Shown: piece by piece, positions 9,176 to 19,149 of the stretch
Numbering within the stretch: position 1 is the stretch's first letter
Layout of the letters: each line of letters starts with the position of its first letter
Assembly (NCBI RefSeq): GCF_020179405.1
Contig: NZ_JAICBZ010000002.1
Span: 123,832 to 187,831, forward strand
Length of the DNA stretch: 64,000 bases
DNA from: Xinfangfangia pollutisoli
GTDB lineage: Bacteria; Pseudomonadota; Alphaproteobacteria; Rhodobacterales; Rhodobacteraceae
Direction: 5' to 3'
Notes under the pieces: generated by a model
The model's input: the letters and a program-made list of their open reading frames with translations, nothing else
Database searches by the model: none
What the model was told of the DNA's origin: nothing
Made by a program: the position numbers and the translations under genes

Positions 9176-10609
9176 TCATCCCTTGGCGCCCTGCCCGCGC
9201 GCATAGACATCTTCATAGCGGATGATGTCATCCTCGCCCAGATAGGCGCCGGTCTGCACCTCGATCAGCACCATCGGCAGCTTGCCGGGGTTTTCCATCC
9301 GATGTACTGCGCCCAGCGGCACATAGACCGACTGGTTTTCGGTCACCAGCTTCACCTCGTCATTGATCGTCACCTTGGCCGTGCCCTGCACGACGATCCA
9401 GTGTTCCGAGCGGTGATGATGCGATTGCAGGCTCAGCGCGGCGCCCGGATGCACGACGATCCGCTTGACCTGAAAGCGCGATCCCAGCGCCAGGGTCTCG
9501 AACCAGCCCCAGGGCCGGTGATCCTTGGCAAATTGCGTCGCCTGCTTGGCGCCCTTGGCCTTCAGCGCGTCGACGGCCTTCTTCACATCCTGCGCCCGCG
9601 ACATGTCGGCCACCAGAACCGCATCGGGCGTGGCCACGGCGAAGACGTTCTTCAGCCCGATGCCCACCAGTTCCACCCCCGGGCTTTCCGAGCGCAGCAG
9701 ACTGTCTTCGCAGCCGATCGACAGCGCCTCGCCCGTGGTGACGGTGCCCTGCGCATCCTGCCCGCCGCTGGCCCAGACCGCATCCCAGCCGCCCAGATCC
9801 GACCAGCCCGCCGCATAGGGCACGACCGACAGATTGTCCGACCGCTCCATCACCGCATAGTCGATCGAGATATCGGGCAGTTCGGCCCAGGGGTCCGGCG
9901 CCAGCCGCAGGAAATCCAGATCGGTCTGCGCCGCCTCGACCGAGGCTTTCACCAGCCGCAGCATATCGGGCGCATGGGCCGCATAGGCGGCGATCAGATC
10001 GGCGCAGCGCGCCATGAAGATCCCGGCATTCCACAGGAAATTGCCGGCGGCGATCATCTCGGCCGCGCGCGCCGCATCGGGTTTTTCGACAAAGCGCTTC
10101 AAGGCGACCGGCCCATCACCCTGCGGCTGGGCCGCCAGTTCCAGATATCCATAGCCGGTTTCCGGCCGGGTCGGCGTGATGCCGAAAGTGACGATCCGCC
10201 CTTCCGCCAGCGCGCTTTGCCCGCGCGCCACCGCGGCGCGGAACGCCTCGGCATCCGGGATCACATGGTCCGAAGGGGCCACCAGCACCACACCCTCGGG
10301 ATCGTGGCCATGCACATGCAGCGCGGCCGCCAGCACCGCAGGCGCGGTATTGCGCGCCTCGGGTTCAATCAGAACGGCGCCGGGGCGCACGCCGACTTCC
10401 GACAGCTGTTCGGTCACGATGAAGCGGAAATCGGAATTGGTCAGCACCAGCGGCGGCGCATAATCGGGCGCCACCAGCCGCAGCGCCGAGGCCTGGAACA
10501 GCGTCTCTCCGCCCAGAAGGGCCGCGAATTGCTTGGGAAAACTCTTGCGCGACAGCGGCCACAGCCTTGTGCCCGAGCCGCCGCACAGAATGGTTGGATA
10601 GATCGTCAT
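9176..10609 (-). CDS. manC: Mannose-1-phosphate guanylyltransferase / mannose-6-phosphate isomerase
   Basis: 477 residues, the usual length for the bifunctional ManC/AlgA/CpsB type. The N-terminal pyrophosphorylase has LCGGSGTRLWPLSRKSFPKQ and FVEKPD. The C-terminal cupin isomerase domain has LSLQSHHHRSEHW, with the metal-binding histidines, and YVPLGAVHRMEN. It makes GDP-mannose from mannose-1-phosphate and interconverts fructose-6-P and mannose-6-P. The next gene upstream supplies mannose-1-phosphate, so the pair forms a GDP-mannose module. Confidence 0.95.
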   Translation of the reverse strand: MTIYPTILCGGSGTRLWPLSRKSFPKQFAALLGGETLFQASALRLVAPDYAPPLVLTNSDFRFIVTEQLSEVGVRPGAVLIEPEARNTAPAVLAAALHVHGHDPEGVVLVAPSDHVIPDAEAFRAAVARGQSALAEGRIVTFGITPTRPETGYGYLELAAQPQGDGPVALKRFVEKPDAARAAEMIAAGNFLWNAGIFMARCADLIAAYAAHAPDMLRLVKASVEAAQTDLDFLRLAPDPWAELPDISIDYAVMERSDNLSVVPYAAGWSDLGGWDAVWASGGQDAQGTVTTGEALSIGCEDSLLRSESPGVELVGIGLKNVFAVATPDAVLVADMSRAQDVKKAVDALKAKGAKQATQFAKDHRPWGWFETLALGSRFQVKRIVVHPGAALSLQSHHHRSEHWIVVQGTAKVTINDEVKLVTENQSVYVPLGAVHRMENPGKLPMVLIEVQTGAYLGEDDIIRYEDVYARGQGAKG

Positions 10610-10732
10610 TCCAGTTCCTCATGCAGATAGGTCATTGCGGCGCAAACCCCTTCCTCGCAAAGGCGCGGATGCGATCCGCCGCCCACGCGAAAGGCGCCGG
10701 CCCGGACCGAGATTTGCCCACTCATCACAAAC

Positions 10733-12166
10733 TCAAATCGCGGCGCGGACCCTTGCCAGATAATCCTCTAGCATGCCCTGCGCCCTGCCGGGCAACTCTG
10801 CCTCGGTATAGACCCGAAATTCCGGTGCATTGCCCGAAGGTCGAAGATGCACGATGGCGCCATCGTCAAACGTCACACGCAACCCGTCGGTCTGGTCGAC
10901 CGCGGCAATCGCCGCCGGGGCAAAAAACGCCGCCCGCGCTTCGGCATCGGCACTCAGCCCGGCCAGAAAGCCGCCCGAGGCCTCGACCGGCGTTTCCGTC
11001 AGCCGGCCCGAGGCGGTATAGCGCGGCGGAAGATCGGCCACCAGATCGGCCAGGCTTTTGCCCGCCGCCCGCGCCGCGACCAGCGGCGCCACCATCGGCA
11101 GCGTGCAGTCGCGCGTCATCAGCGGGGCAATCGGCCCGGCCGGGCCCTGCGCCGTGAAGCCCAGAAGGAAGCCGCCATTCGCCTCGAACCCCACGACCCG
11201 CGCCTCTTTGTCCTCTGCCAGCGCCTGTTCCATCGCCGCGATCACGTAAGGAGAGCCGATGCGAGTCAAGTGCAGCGCGCGGAAGCCCGGCATCTGCGCC
11301 AGCATCGAATTCGACGAAACCGGGGTGCAGACCTGATTGGCCCCAACTGCCCGCGCCGTAAGCACACCCAGAACATCGCCCGGAATCATCCGGCCCCGGG
11401 CATCGGTCAGCATCGGCCGGTCGGCATCGCCATCGGTCGAAACCAGCGCATCCAGCCGATGCGTGCGGCACCAATCGGCAAACAGCGCCCGGCTTTCGGG
11501 CGAAACCGCCTCGGTATCGACCGGGATGAAGCTGTCAGATCGCGCCAGCGCCACGACCTGGGCGCCCAGGCCGGCGAAGATCTGCCCCAGAAGATCGCGC
11601 GCGACCGAGGAATGTTCGTAGATCCCGATCCGCAGCCCCTGCAGCGCCTGCCCGCCATAGGCCGAGACATAGCGCTGCAGATAGGCCTGCCCCGCATCGA
11701 CCGGCCGCAGCGCGGCGTCGGTCGCGGCTGGCGCAGGGCGCTGGCCCGCGGCATAGGCGGCCGAAATCGCCGCCTCGTCGGTTTTCGTGATCTCGCCCGA
11801 GGGCAGATAGAATTTCAGCCCGTTGCGATCGGCGGGAATGTGGCTGCCGGTGACCATGACCGCCTTGGCACCGGCCGCCATCGCCGCCAGGGCCAGCGCC
11901 GGCGTCGGCAGCGCGCCGCAGTCGCAGACCGCCACGCCCGAGGCCCGGGCCGCGGCGATCACATCGGCAGCGATTCGCGGCGAGGACGGGCGCAGGTCGC
12001 AGCCGACATAAAGCGACTCACCTGCTGAACAGCTGGCCAGGAAGGCTTGTGTATAAGCCCAGATCAACTCTGGGGTGAGATCGGTCACCAGGCCCCGCAG
12101 GCCCGAAGTTCCAAATTTCGGCGGCACTGCGACCCCTCGTTTCTGCGCAGCAGCAAGACTAGTCAT
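10733..12166 (-). CDS. manB: Phosphomannomutase / phosphoglucomutase
   Basis: 477 residues of the alpha-D-phosphohexomutase family. Visible landmarks are KFGTSGLRG at the N-terminus, the phosphoserine loop VMVTGSHIPADRNG (S108), the metal loop STDGDADRP, and the sugar-phosphate-binding end RPSGNAPEFRVY. It converts mannose-6-P to mannose-1-P for ManC, and could also act on glucose phosphates to feed rfbF and ugd. It is divergent from the exoY-like gene across a 374-bp control region. Confidence 0.9.
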   Translation of the reverse strand: MTSLAAAQKRGVAVPPKFGTSGLRGLVTDLTPELIWAYTQAFLASCSAGESLYVGCDLRPSSPRIAADVIAAARASGVAVCDCGALPTPALALAAMAAGAKAVMVTGSHIPADRNGLKFYLPSGEITKTDEAAISAAYAAGQRPAPAATDAALRPVDAGQAYLQRYVSAYGGQALQGLRIGIYEHSSVARDLLGQIFAGLGAQVVALARSDSFIPVDTEAVSPESRALFADWCRTHRLDALVSTDGDADRPMLTDARGRMIPGDVLGVLTARAVGANQVCTPVSSNSMLAQMPGFRALHLTRIGSPYVIAAMEQALAEDKEARVVGFEANGGFLLGFTAQGPAGPIAPLMTRDCTLPMVAPLVAARAAGKSLADLVADLPPRYTASGRLTETPVEASGGFLAGLSADAEARAAFFAPAAIAAVDQTDGLRVTFDDGAIVHLRPSGNAPEFRVYTEAELPGRAQGMLEDYLARVRAAI

Positions 12167-12540
12167 AAGGCCGCGCGTTGCAAGAGCGCTTGCGCGACCG
12201 CCTGATATCGCCGCTTTGTCACAATTCCTGCACCGCTGCCCGGTATTTTCAACCGGGTCCGAAACCCGGGGCTTCGATCGGCGGATTGTTGACGACTCGG
12301 CGCCAACGCTGATGCCGCAATGCGGCGGAAATCCCGCTCTGGTTGCTTAGATTTGCGGCAGGCCCCTTTTATTCCGCTCAAAAAACTGTAGAACACGCCA
12401 GAGTTTCTGCAAACGCGAAGCCAACAACGCAAAGTTGTCGCGAATCGTTTGTACATCACTGGTAAACATTTGGTTGATGTACCCGATAGTTAACGGTTGG
12501 TTGAGTTGCCCCACCATCCTTCTTTCGGCGAGATATATCT
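12167..12540. promoter_or_regulatory. Divergent control region between manB and the exoY-like gene
   Basis: This 374-bp gap is clearly more AT-rich than its surroundings in its right half. No convincing gene is seen in it. It holds an inverted repeat (listed separately) and must contain the promoters for both divergent polysaccharide genes, although I cannot place -35/-10 boxes with confidence. Confidence 0.6.
12451..12482. promoter_or_regulatory. Inverted repeat, candidate operator upstream of the exoY-like gene
   Basis: Perfect 8-bp arms GTACATCA (12451-12458) and TGATGTAC (12475-12482) are separated by 16 bp. The right arm ends 58 bp before the start codon at 12541. Arm length and spacing suit a dimeric regulator or a weak hairpin. 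No regulator gene in the window can be tied to it. Confidence 0.45.
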
Positions 12541-13242
12541 ATGGAACATACTCGCGTTGACCGGGCAGATGCGTCTGCCCTAGGAGACGCCTTCCCCTAT
12601 CTTCATGGCACGGCCATAAGCCCGTCCCGAGGATTTTATCAGGCCTTCGGCAAGCGTGTTTTCGACATCGTTCTTGCGCTGCTGGCCTTGCCCACAATCG
12701 TTCCGGTTGTGGGCCTTCTGTGGCTGATGGTGAAGCGGTCCAAGGGGCCGGGCTTCTACGGCCACATGCGCGTCGGCCGTAACGGCAAGCCCTTCCGCTG
12801 CTGGAAGCTGCGCACGATGGAAGTGAATGCCGAGGAAAAGCTGAAGGTCTACCTGGCCGAGAACCCGACCGCCGCGGCGGAATGGGCACGCGACCGCAAG
12901 CTGCGCAACGATCCGCGCGTGACCCGGATCGGGCGCTTCCTGCGCAAGACCAGCCTGGATGAACTGCCGCAGATCTGGAACGTGCTGAAGGGCGAGATGA
13001 GCTTTGTCGGCCCCCGGCCGGTGGTGCGCGACGAGCTGGACCTGTACGGCGCGGCATCCTGGGCCTATCTGCGCGGCCGTCCGGGTGTGACCGGCCTGTG
13101 GCAGATCTCGGGGCGCAATGACGTCAGCTATGAACGGCGTGTGCAGTTCGATGTCGATTATCGCAAGACCGAGTCGCTTGGTCAGGATATCCGCATCGTG
13201 CTGGGCACGGTCGCTGTGGTGATCCGCGGCACCGGCAGCTGA
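12541..13242 (+). CDS. Undecaprenyl-phosphate sugar-1-phosphate transferase (ExoY-like)
   Basis: 233 residues of the bacterial sugar transferase (PHPT) family. One membrane segment (residues about 42-62) is followed by the cytoplasmic catalytic domain with [21 protein letters not shown] and FVGPRPV, ending in [14 protein letters not shown]. These enzymes load the first sugar phosphate (galactose or glucose) on undecaprenyl phosphate to start exopolysaccharide repeat synthesis. It is the initiating enzyme for the locus and is followed by a strong terminator. Confidence 0.92.
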   Translation: MEHTRVDRADASALGDAFPYLHGTAISPSRGFYQAFGKRVFDIVLALLALPTIVPVVGLLWLMVKRSKGPGFYGHMRVGRNGKPFRCWKLRTMEVNAEEKLKVYLAENPTAAAEWARDRKLRNDPRVTRIGRFLRKTSLDELPQIWNVLKGEMSFVGPRPVVRDELDLYGAASWAYLRGRPGVTGLWQISGRNDVSYERRVQFDVDYRKTESLGQDIRIVLGTVAVVIRGTGS

Positions 13243-13268
13243 TCTGCCCGGCCATCGACATCCCGACA

Positions 13269-13299
13269 AAAAGGCCCCGCATCGCGGGGCCTTTTCTTT
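13269..13299 (+). terminator. Rho-independent terminator after the exoY-like gene
   Basis: The stem AAAAGGCCCCGC pairs with GCGGGGCCTTTT around a 3-base loop, followed by CTTTT. It begins 26 bp after the stop codon. Confidence 0.9.
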
Positions 13300-13433
13300 T
13301 GCCGCGCACCTGCCCTGCCCCTGCAGAACGGAAAACAGGCGGGCAGTTGCCTGCCCGCCTGTATCCTGCTGTGTCTGCCAGCCCTGGATGAGACCAGCCA
13401 GGCGCCCGGTGCAACGCCCGACGGTCGATCGCC

Positions 13434-13676
13434 CTAGTTCGACGTGCCCGCGGTGGCGGTGGTCGAGGTCGAGCTGTTGGCGATGATCGCGACGGCCAGC
13501 GTGCCGGCGACGATCGGACCCACGGTGGCCAGCAGTTCGGTGCCGGTCAGCGGCGGCGTTTGCTGCGGCAGGCAGGCCGGGTTTTCGGCATTGGACACCA
13601 GACCGCAATCAACACCCTGGGCTGCGGCAGGCAGGGCAAAGGCAAGGAAGGTAAGGGAATAGGCGAAGTGCTTCAT
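13434..13676 (-). CDS. Small secreted protein of unknown function
   Basis: 80 residues. It has a clear Sec signal peptide (MKHFAYSLTFLAFALPAAA, likely cut before Gln20), two cysteines in the mature part and one later hydrophobic stretch (ELLATVGPIVAGTLAVAIIA), then a Ser/Thr-rich tail ending STTATAGTSN. The mature protein of about 60 residues could be a small envelope or inner-membrane anchored peptide. No family is recognised. It lies just past the exoY terminator and converges on it. Confidence 0.7.
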   Translation of the reverse strand: MKHFAYSLTFLAFALPAAAQGVDCGLVSNAENPACLPQQTPPLTGTELLATVGPIVAGTLAVAIIANSSTSTTATAGTSN

Positions 13677-13850
13677 TGAAGATCTCCATCACAAGGCTGC
13701 ACAACTATAGCATGTTGCAGCTGCGGCGCGCAAACGCAGCGACGTGTGCGGTCCCAGGTTTTTGCGCAACCCGCGCGCCCTGCCCGCCCGGCGCCCAGAT
13801 TTTCGCCGATTGCCCGGACCGTGCTGTGAAGATGCCGTGAAACCGGGCGC

Positions 13851-14651
13851 TCAGGCCGCGGCCAGGCCCAGACGGCAGGGATGAAACTCTTCCACCAGCA
13901 CCGCGCCGCGATCGTCGAAGCTGCAGAAACTGGCGGTCGGAATCTCGGTCCAGCCCGCCTCATCCGATTCGAGCGGTTCTGACACCACGGCCATGCCCTG
14001 CCGGCTGTCCGACCAGCGATAATACAGCGAGGGCGCCAGATCGTCGGTCGCATAGCGCACCGCGTACAGCATCTTGCCATCGGACAGCGCGGCCGTCATG
14101 CGCAGATGCGGCGCGGCCCCCTTGGCGCGCGCCAGACGGATGAACCGCGCCGCCGCCCGTTCCAGCGCGCCGCGCGGATCGTCATCCAGCCCCTCGGCCA
14201 AGGCCACCAGAAACAGGGCCTCGCTGTCGGTCGCGCCGCGGCGATTGGCATAAAGCGCGTCGGGAATCATCATGTCGGCATCGCGTCGGAAGGCGTCATA
14301 GCCGCCGACCTGGCCGTTATGCATGAAGCTCCAGATCCCATGGGTGAAGGGATGGCAATTGTTGCGGCTGGTGGCCGTGCCGGTCGAGGCGCGGACATGC
14401 GCCAGGAACAGGCCCGATTTCACCTGCGCGGTCAGGCTGCGCAGATTCGGGTCCGACCAGGCCGGCATGATGTCGCGATACTGGCCCGGCTCGGGCCGTT
14501 CATCATACCAGGCGATGCCGAAGCCGTCGGCATTGGTCGCGGTATGGCATTGTGTGGCGCAATGGCTTTGGTGGATCAGGCTGTGGCCCGGACGGGACAC
14601 GATGTCTTCCAGAAAGATGCGCTCGCCAATATAGGCCGCCCACCGGCACAT
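13851..14651 (-). CDS. Class II glutamine amidotransferase (YafJ-like)
   Basis: 266 residues. The N-terminal nucleophile is Cys2 (MCRWAAYIG), exposed once Met is removed. TNADGFGIAWY, FLAHVRASTGT and CHPFTHGIWSFMHNGQV match the glutaminase fold of the YafJ/EgtC group. It would release ammonia from glutamine for an unknown acceptor. No partner synthase is adjacent, so its physiological role is open. Confidence 0.87.
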   Translation of the reverse strand: MCRWAAYIGERIFLEDIVSRPGHSLIHQSHCATQCHTATNADGFGIAWYDERPEPGQYRDIMPAWSDPNLRSLTAQVKSGLFLAHVRASTGTATSRNNCHPFTHGIWSFMHNGQVGGYDAFRRDADMMIPDALYANRRGATDSEALFLVALAEGLDDDPRGALERAAARFIRLARAKGAAPHLRMTAALSDGKMLYAVRYATDDLAPSLYYRWSDSRQGMAVVSEPLESDEAGWTEIPTASFCSFDDRGAVLVEEFHPCRLGLAAA

Positions 14652-14705
14652 GATACCCTCATCCGTGCGGGGCCTGCCCGGCCGCGCCTTGATCGAGATT
14701 TAGCA

Positions 14706-14765
14706 GAAAGGCCGGCGCAGGTTAAGCGCGCGGCCTTTCGATTGTGTTGAAATCCCGCGGATTTC
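14706..14765 (-). terminator. Two hairpins downstream of the alaS operon
   Basis: The first pairs GAAAGGCCG (14706-14714) with CGGCCTTTC (14731-14739). The second is a tight hairpin, GAAATCC / GGATTTC around CGC (14749-14765). They lie 3' of the DUF1330 gene and are likely to end the alaS transcript. Neither has a long T-run. Confidence 0.5.
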
Positions 14766-14787
14766 CGCCGGGTGCTGAAACACTGCG

Positions 14788-15078
14788 CTAGTCCAGCGCC
14801 TCGACCACCACCAGATCGCGCACCGCGGCCCCCTGGGCATGCGCCAGCGCCGCCTGATAGGCGGGCGAGTTGTAGCAGGCGACCGCCGCCTCAAGGCTGG
14901 GAAATTGCGCCAGCACATTGCGGGCGCGATCCTTGCCTTCCAGCTGCACATGGCGGCCATTGCGCGCCAGGAACTTCCCGCCATGGGCGGCAATCGCCTC
15001 GGTCGCGCCCTTGGCGTAAAGCGCATAGGCCTCGGGGTTGGTCACCTCGACATGGGCGATCCAGAACGCAATCGGCAT
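14788..15078 (-). CDS. DUF1330 family protein
   Basis: 96 residues from the ATG at 15078, which is preceded by GGAGGGATAAG. An upstream in-frame start would lie inside alaS and lacks such a site. The sequence (IAFWIAHVEVTNPEAYALY, then FPSLEAAVACYNSPAYQAAL) is typical of the DUF1330 ferredoxin-like alpha/beta barrel. Members are small dimeric proteins of unknown function related to antibiotic-biosynthesis monooxygenases. It starts immediately after the alaS stop, so the two are probably cotranscribed. Confidence 0.88.
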   Translation of the reverse strand: MPIAFWIAHVEVTNPEAYALYAKGATEAIAAHGGKFLARNGRHVQLEGKDRARNVLAQFPSLEAAVACYNSPAYQAALAHAQGAAVRDLVVVEALD

Positions 15079-15079
15079 C

Positions 15080-17734
15080 TTATCCCTCCAGCACGGCTTC
15101 CGCCGCCTTGATCGCTGCATCCGCCAGGCCGATATCGGCCCCGCCCGCCTGCGCCATATCGGGCCGGCCGCCGCCGCCCTTGCCGCCCATCGCCTCGGCC
15201 GCGGCCTTGACCAGCGTGACCGCGCTGATCCGGCCGGTCAGATCGGCCGTGACGCCCGCCGCGACGGCCGGCTTGGCGCCGGTATCGGCGATCAGCACCA
15301 CCGCGCCCGAGCCGAGCCGCGTCTTCATCTCGTCGATCAGCGCCGGAAGATCCTTGCCCGAGACGCCGGTCAGCACCTGGGCAATCAGCTTCACGCCATT
15401 GATCTCCTTGGCCTCAACGCCCTTGCCGCCGCCGCCCATCGCCAACTCGCGCCGCAGCTGCGCCACTTCGTTCTGCAAGGCGCGGCGTTCGTCGAACAGA
15501 ACCTTCACCCGCTCCGCCGCCTCGGTCACCGAGGCCTTCAGCGTCGCCGCGACCTCGGCCAGAATGGCGCCCTGGCCGCGCAGATGGTCCAGCGCCGCCT
15601 GGCCGGTCAGCGCCTCGACCCGGCGCACCCCGGCGCTGGAGGCACTGTCGCCCAGAAGAACGAAAGCCCCGATCTCGCCCAGCCGCCCCACATGGGTGCC
15701 GCCGCACAGCTCGATCGAATAGGTCTTGCCGTCATTGCCCTTGCCCGAGCCGTCCAGCGACCCCATCGACACGACGCGCACCTCGTCGCCGTATTTCTCG
15801 CCGAACAGCGCCTGCGCGCCAAGGGCCCGCGCGTCATCGGGCGTCATGATCCGGGTTTCCACCGCGCCATTCTGGCGGATGAAGCCGTTCACCTCGGCCT
15901 CGACCGTCGCCAGATCGGCCGGCGACAGCGCCGCGTTATGGGCGAAATCGAACCGCAGCCGGTCGGGCGCGTTCAGGCTGCCGCGCTGCGCGACATGATC
16001 GCCCAAAGCCCGCCGCAGCGCCTCGTTCAGAAGGTGCGTGGCCGAGTGATTGGCGCGGATCATGCCGCGGCGGTGGTGATCGACCTCCAGCTTCGCGGGC
16101 TGGCCCTTGGCGATCGAGCCTTCGGTCACGGTCGCGACATGGATGAAGACGCCCGCCGCCTTGCGCGTATCGGTGACATGGGCCAGGCCCGTATCGGTGC
16201 GCACATAGCCGGCATCGCCGACCTGGCCGCCGGATTCGGCATAGAAGGGCGTCTGGTTGACGACGATCTGCACGGTTTCGCCCGTCGCCGCCGCGCCGAT
16301 TTCGGCGCCATCGCGCACCAGCGCCTGGATCACGCCCTCGGCGGTTTCGGTGTCATAGCCCAGGAATTCGGTCACGCCGCCGGCTTCGGCCAGTTCGAAC
16401 CAGATCTTGGCATCCTTCGCCTCGCCCGAGCCGGACCACGAGGCCCGCGCCTTGGCGCGCTGCTCGTCCATCGCGGCCTCAAACCCGGCCACATCCACCG
16501 CCCGGCCCATTTCGCGCAGCGCATCCTGGGTCAGGTCCAGCGGGAAGCCATAGGTGTCATACAGCTTGAACGCCGCCCCGCCGGGCAGATCGGCGCCTTC
16601 GGGGATGCGGGCCAACTCGTCATCCAGAAGCCGCAAGCCCCGGTCCAGGGTCTGGCGGAAGCGGGTTTCCTCCAGCTTCAGCGTTTCCTCGATCAGCGAT
16701 TGCGCCCGGGTCAGTTCCGGATAGGCCGCCCCCATCTGCCGCACCAGCGCCGGCACCAGCCGGTACATCACCGGATCCTGCGCGCCCAGCATATGTGCAT
16801 GCCGCATCGCCCGGCGCATGATCCGCCGCAGCACATAGCCGCGGCCTTCGTTCGAGGGCATGACGCCATCGGCGATCAGGAACGAGGTCGAGCGCAGATG
16901 GTCGGCGATCACCCGGTGATGCACCTTGCCCGGCCCGTCGGGATCGTTGCTGGTGGCGTGCGCCGAGGCCTCGATCAGGCTGCGCATCAGATCGGTGTCG
17001 TAATTGTCGTGCTTGCCCTGCAGAAGCGCGCCGATCCGTTCCAGCCCCATGCCGGTGTCGATCGACTTCGCCTCCAGCTCGCGGCGCGAGCCGTCTTCGA
17101 ACTGCTCGAACTGCATGAAGACGTTGTTCCAGATCTCGATATAGCGATCGCCGTCTTCCTCGGCACTGCCGGGCGGGCCGCCCCAGATGCTTGGCCCGTG
17201 ATCGTAGAAGATCTCGGTGCAGGGGCCGCAGGGGCCGGTCGGGCCCATCATCCAGAAATTGTCATTGGTCGGGATGCGGATGATCTTGTCATCGGAAAGA
17301 CCCGCGACCTTCTTCCACAGCACCGCCGCATCGTCATCGGTGTGATAGACGGTGACCAGAAGCCGCTTCGGGTCCAGGCCGAAGCCCTGGGTCAGCAATT
17401 CCCAGGCGAAGGGGATCGCCTCTTCCTTGAAATAGTCGCCGAAGCTGAAATTGCCCAGCATTTCGAAGAAGGTATGGTGGCGGGCGGTATAGCCCACATT
17501 GTCCAGGTCATTGTGCTTGCCCCCGGCACGCACGCATTTCTGCGCGGTGGTGGCGCGGGTGTAATCGCGATGTTCGGTGCCGGTGAACAGGTTCTTGAAC
17601 TGCACCATGCCCGAGTTGGTGAACATCAGCGTCGGGTCGTTGCGCGGCACCAACGGGCTGGAATCGACGACGCGATGGCCGTTCTTCGCGAAGAAGTCGA
17701 GGAAGGTAGAGCGGATGTCGTTCAGCGACGCCAT
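15080..17734 (-). CDS. alaS: Alanyl-tRNA synthetase
   Basis: 884 residues, full length. The N-terminus [18 protein letters not shown] with [19 protein letters not shown] is diagnostic of the class II catalytic core. The editing domain has [13 protein letters not shown] and the C-terminal [15 protein letters not shown]. It charges tRNA-Ala and clears mischarged Ser/Gly. It lies downstream of recA in the same direction, separated by a hairpin, and is followed by the DUF1330 gene. Confidence 0.98.
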   Translation of the reverse strand: MASLNDIRSTFLDFFAKNGHRVVDSSPLVPRNDPTLMFTNSGMVQFKNLFTGTEHRDYTRATTAQKCVRAGGKHNDLDNVGYTARHHTFFEMLGNFSFGDYFKEEAIPFAWELLTQGFGLDPKRLLVTVYHTDDDAAVLWKKVAGLSDDKIIRIPTNDNFWMMGPTGPCGPCTEIFYDHGPSIWGGPPGSAEEDGDRYIEIWNNVFMQFEQFEDGSRRELEAKSIDTGMGLERIGALLQGKHDNYDTDLMRSLIEASAHATSNDPDGPGKVHHRVIADHLRSTSFLIADGVMPSNEGRGYVLRRIMRRAMRHAHMLGAQDPVMYRLVPALVRQMGAAYPELTRAQSLIEETLKLEETRFRQTLDRGLRLLDDELARIPEGADLPGGAAFKLYDTYGFPLDLTQDALREMGRAVDVAGFEAAMDEQRAKARASWSGSGEAKDAKIWFELAEAGGVTEFLGYDTETAEGVIQALVRDGAEIGAAATGETVQIVVNQTPFYAESGGQVGDAGYVRTDTGLAHVTDTRKAAGVFIHVATVTEGSIAKGQPAKLEVDHHRRGMIRANHSATHLLNEALRRALGDHVAQRGSLNAPDRLRFDFAHNAALSPADLATVEAEVNGFIRQNGAVETRIMTPDDARALGAQALFGEKYGDEVRVVSMGSLDGSGKGNDGKTYSIELCGGTHVGRLGEIGAFVLLGDSASSAGVRRVEALTGQAALDHLRGQGAILAEVAATLKASVTEAAERVKVLFDERRALQNEVAQLRRELAMGGGGKGVEAKEINGVKLIAQVLTGVSGKDLPALIDEMKTRLGSGAVVLIADTGAKPAVAAGVTADLTGRISAVTLVKAAAEAMGGKGGGGRPDMAQAGGADIGLADAAIKAAEAVLEG

Positions 17735-17822
17735 GTTCGGGGCCTTTCCGGCGAAGATCCTGTGCCCGCCTCATGTAACGGCGGGAAAACCCGCTGTCCA
17801 TTGGCGATTGGCCAGAATGAAA

Positions 17823-17850
17823 GCGGCCGCGAGCGCCTGCCCGCGGCCGC
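17823..17850 (-). terminator. GC-rich hairpin between recA and alaS
   Basis: GCGGCCGCG at 17823-17831 pairs with CGCGGCCGC at 17842-17850. It lies just 3' of recA and has only a weak T-rich tail on the minus strand, so it may end or attenuate the recA transcript. Confidence 0.5.
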
Positions 17851-17876
17851 CTATCACCAGATCGCCGGGACGGCGC

Positions 17877-18944
17877 CTATTCGTCTTCCTCGACCACTTC
17901 GCCATCGGCCATGTGGAAATCCAGGCCATTGGCGGTGCGGATCTTGTCCTCGATCGAGGCCGCGACCAGCGGGTTGTTCTTCAGGAAGGTCTTGGCATTC
18001 TCGCGGCCCTGGCCGATCCGCTCGTCGCCATAGGAATACCAGGCGCCCGATTTCTCCACGACCCCGGCCTTCACGCCGATATCCACCAACTCGCCCGTCT
18101 TCGAGATGCCTTCGCCATACATGATGTCGAATTCCACCTGCTTGAAGGGCGGCGCCACCTTGTTCTTCACCACCTTGACCCGGGTCGTGTTGCCCACAAC
18201 CTCGTCGCGGTCCTTGATCGCGCCGATCCGCCGGATATCCAGCCGCACCGAGGCGTAGAATTTCAGCGCATTGCCGCCGGTGGTGGTTTCGGGCGAGCCG
18301 AACATCACCCCGATCTTCATCCGGATCTGGTTGATGAAGATCACCATGCAGTTGCTGCGGCCAATGCTGGCGGTCAGCTTGCGCATCGCCTGGCTCATCA
18401 GCCTTGCCTGGGCGCCGACGGTCGCGTCGCCCATGTCGCCTTCCAGTTCCGCCTTGGGCGTCAGGGCCGCGACCGAGTCGACCACGATCAGGCTGACCGC
18501 GCCCGAACGCACCAGCGTGTCGACAATCTCCAGCGCCTGCTCGCCGGTGTCGGGCTGCGAGATCAAAAGCTCGTCCAGATTGACGCCCAGCTTCTTGGCA
18601 TATTGCGGGTCCAGCGCATGTTCCGCATCGACAAAGGCGCAGACCCCGCCCTTCTTCTGCTCTTCAGCCACGACATGCAGCGTCAGCGTCGTCTTGCCCG
18701 AGGATTCCGGCCCGTAGATCTCAACGATCCGCCCCTTGGGCAGCCCGCCGATCCCCAGCGCGATGTCCAACCCCAGCGATCCGGTCGAGGTCGCCTCGAT
18801 CTCCATCGCCGGGTTGTTTGCGCCGAGCTTCATGATCGAGCCCTTGCCGAACTGCCGTTCGATCTGCGCAAGCGCGCTTTCCAGCGCCTTCTGCTTGTCC
18901 ATATCCCGCTTCCCACCCAGATCGAAAAGATTGGCAACAGCCAT
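17877..18944 (-). CDS. recA: Recombinase RecA
   Basis: 355 residues from the ATG at 18944 ([18 protein letters not shown]), with AAGGGG upstream. The longer frame has no family match at its extra N-terminus. Walker A is [37 protein letters not shown] spans the L2 DNA-binding loop. The acidic tail is VVEEDE. RecA forms filaments on single-stranded DNA, promotes strand exchange and triggers LexA self-cleavage. A LexA-type box lies 51 bp upstream of the start. Confidence 0.98.
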   Translation of the reverse strand: MAVANLFDLGGKRDMDKQKALESALAQIERQFGKGSIMKLGANNPAMEIEATSTGSLGLDIALGIGGLPKGRIVEIYGPESSGKTTLTLHVVAEEQKKGGVCAFVDAEHALDPQYAKKLGVNLDELLISQPDTGEQALEIVDTLVRSGAVSLIVVDSVAALTPKAELEGDMGDATVGAQARLMSQAMRKLTASIGRSNCMVIFINQIRMKIGVMFGSPETTTGGNALKFYASVRLDIRRIGAIKDRDEVVGNTTRVKVVKNKVAPPFKQVEFDIMYGEGISKTGELVDIGVKAGVVEKSGAWYSYGDERIGQGRENAKTFLKNNPLVAASIEDKIRTANGLDFHMADGEVVEEDE

Positions 18945-18994
18945 TTGCAGTCCCCTTATCCCATAGCCGCCCGACCCGGGCAATCCTGGCAAAA

Positions 18995-19009
18995 GTTCCC
19001 TATGTGTTC
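18995..19009. promoter_or_regulatory. LexA SOS box of the alphaproteobacterial type
   Basis: GTTC (18995-18998), seven bases, GTTC (19006-19009). This matches the direct-repeat GTTC-N7-GTTC operator known for LexA in Rhodobacter and relatives. It lies 51 bp upstream of the recA start and 141 bp upstream of the divergent sulfotransferase-like gene, so it may affect both. Confidence 0.8.
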
Positions 19010-19149
19010 ACGACCTTATGCGCACAAAAAGAGAACAGATCAAGCAAATTGTCGCAAAATCAGCTTTTGCGCGATTCCGTTAACGGATAGTTTACGCAGA
19101 CGCAGAAAACCGTGTCGCCAGGATGCGGAAGAGACGAAAAGGGGCAGGA

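Noticed and set aside
12163..12459. 98-codon open frame in the manB-exoY gap
   Set aside because: It has no ribosome site, no family features, overlaps the manB start and fills the AT-rich control region.
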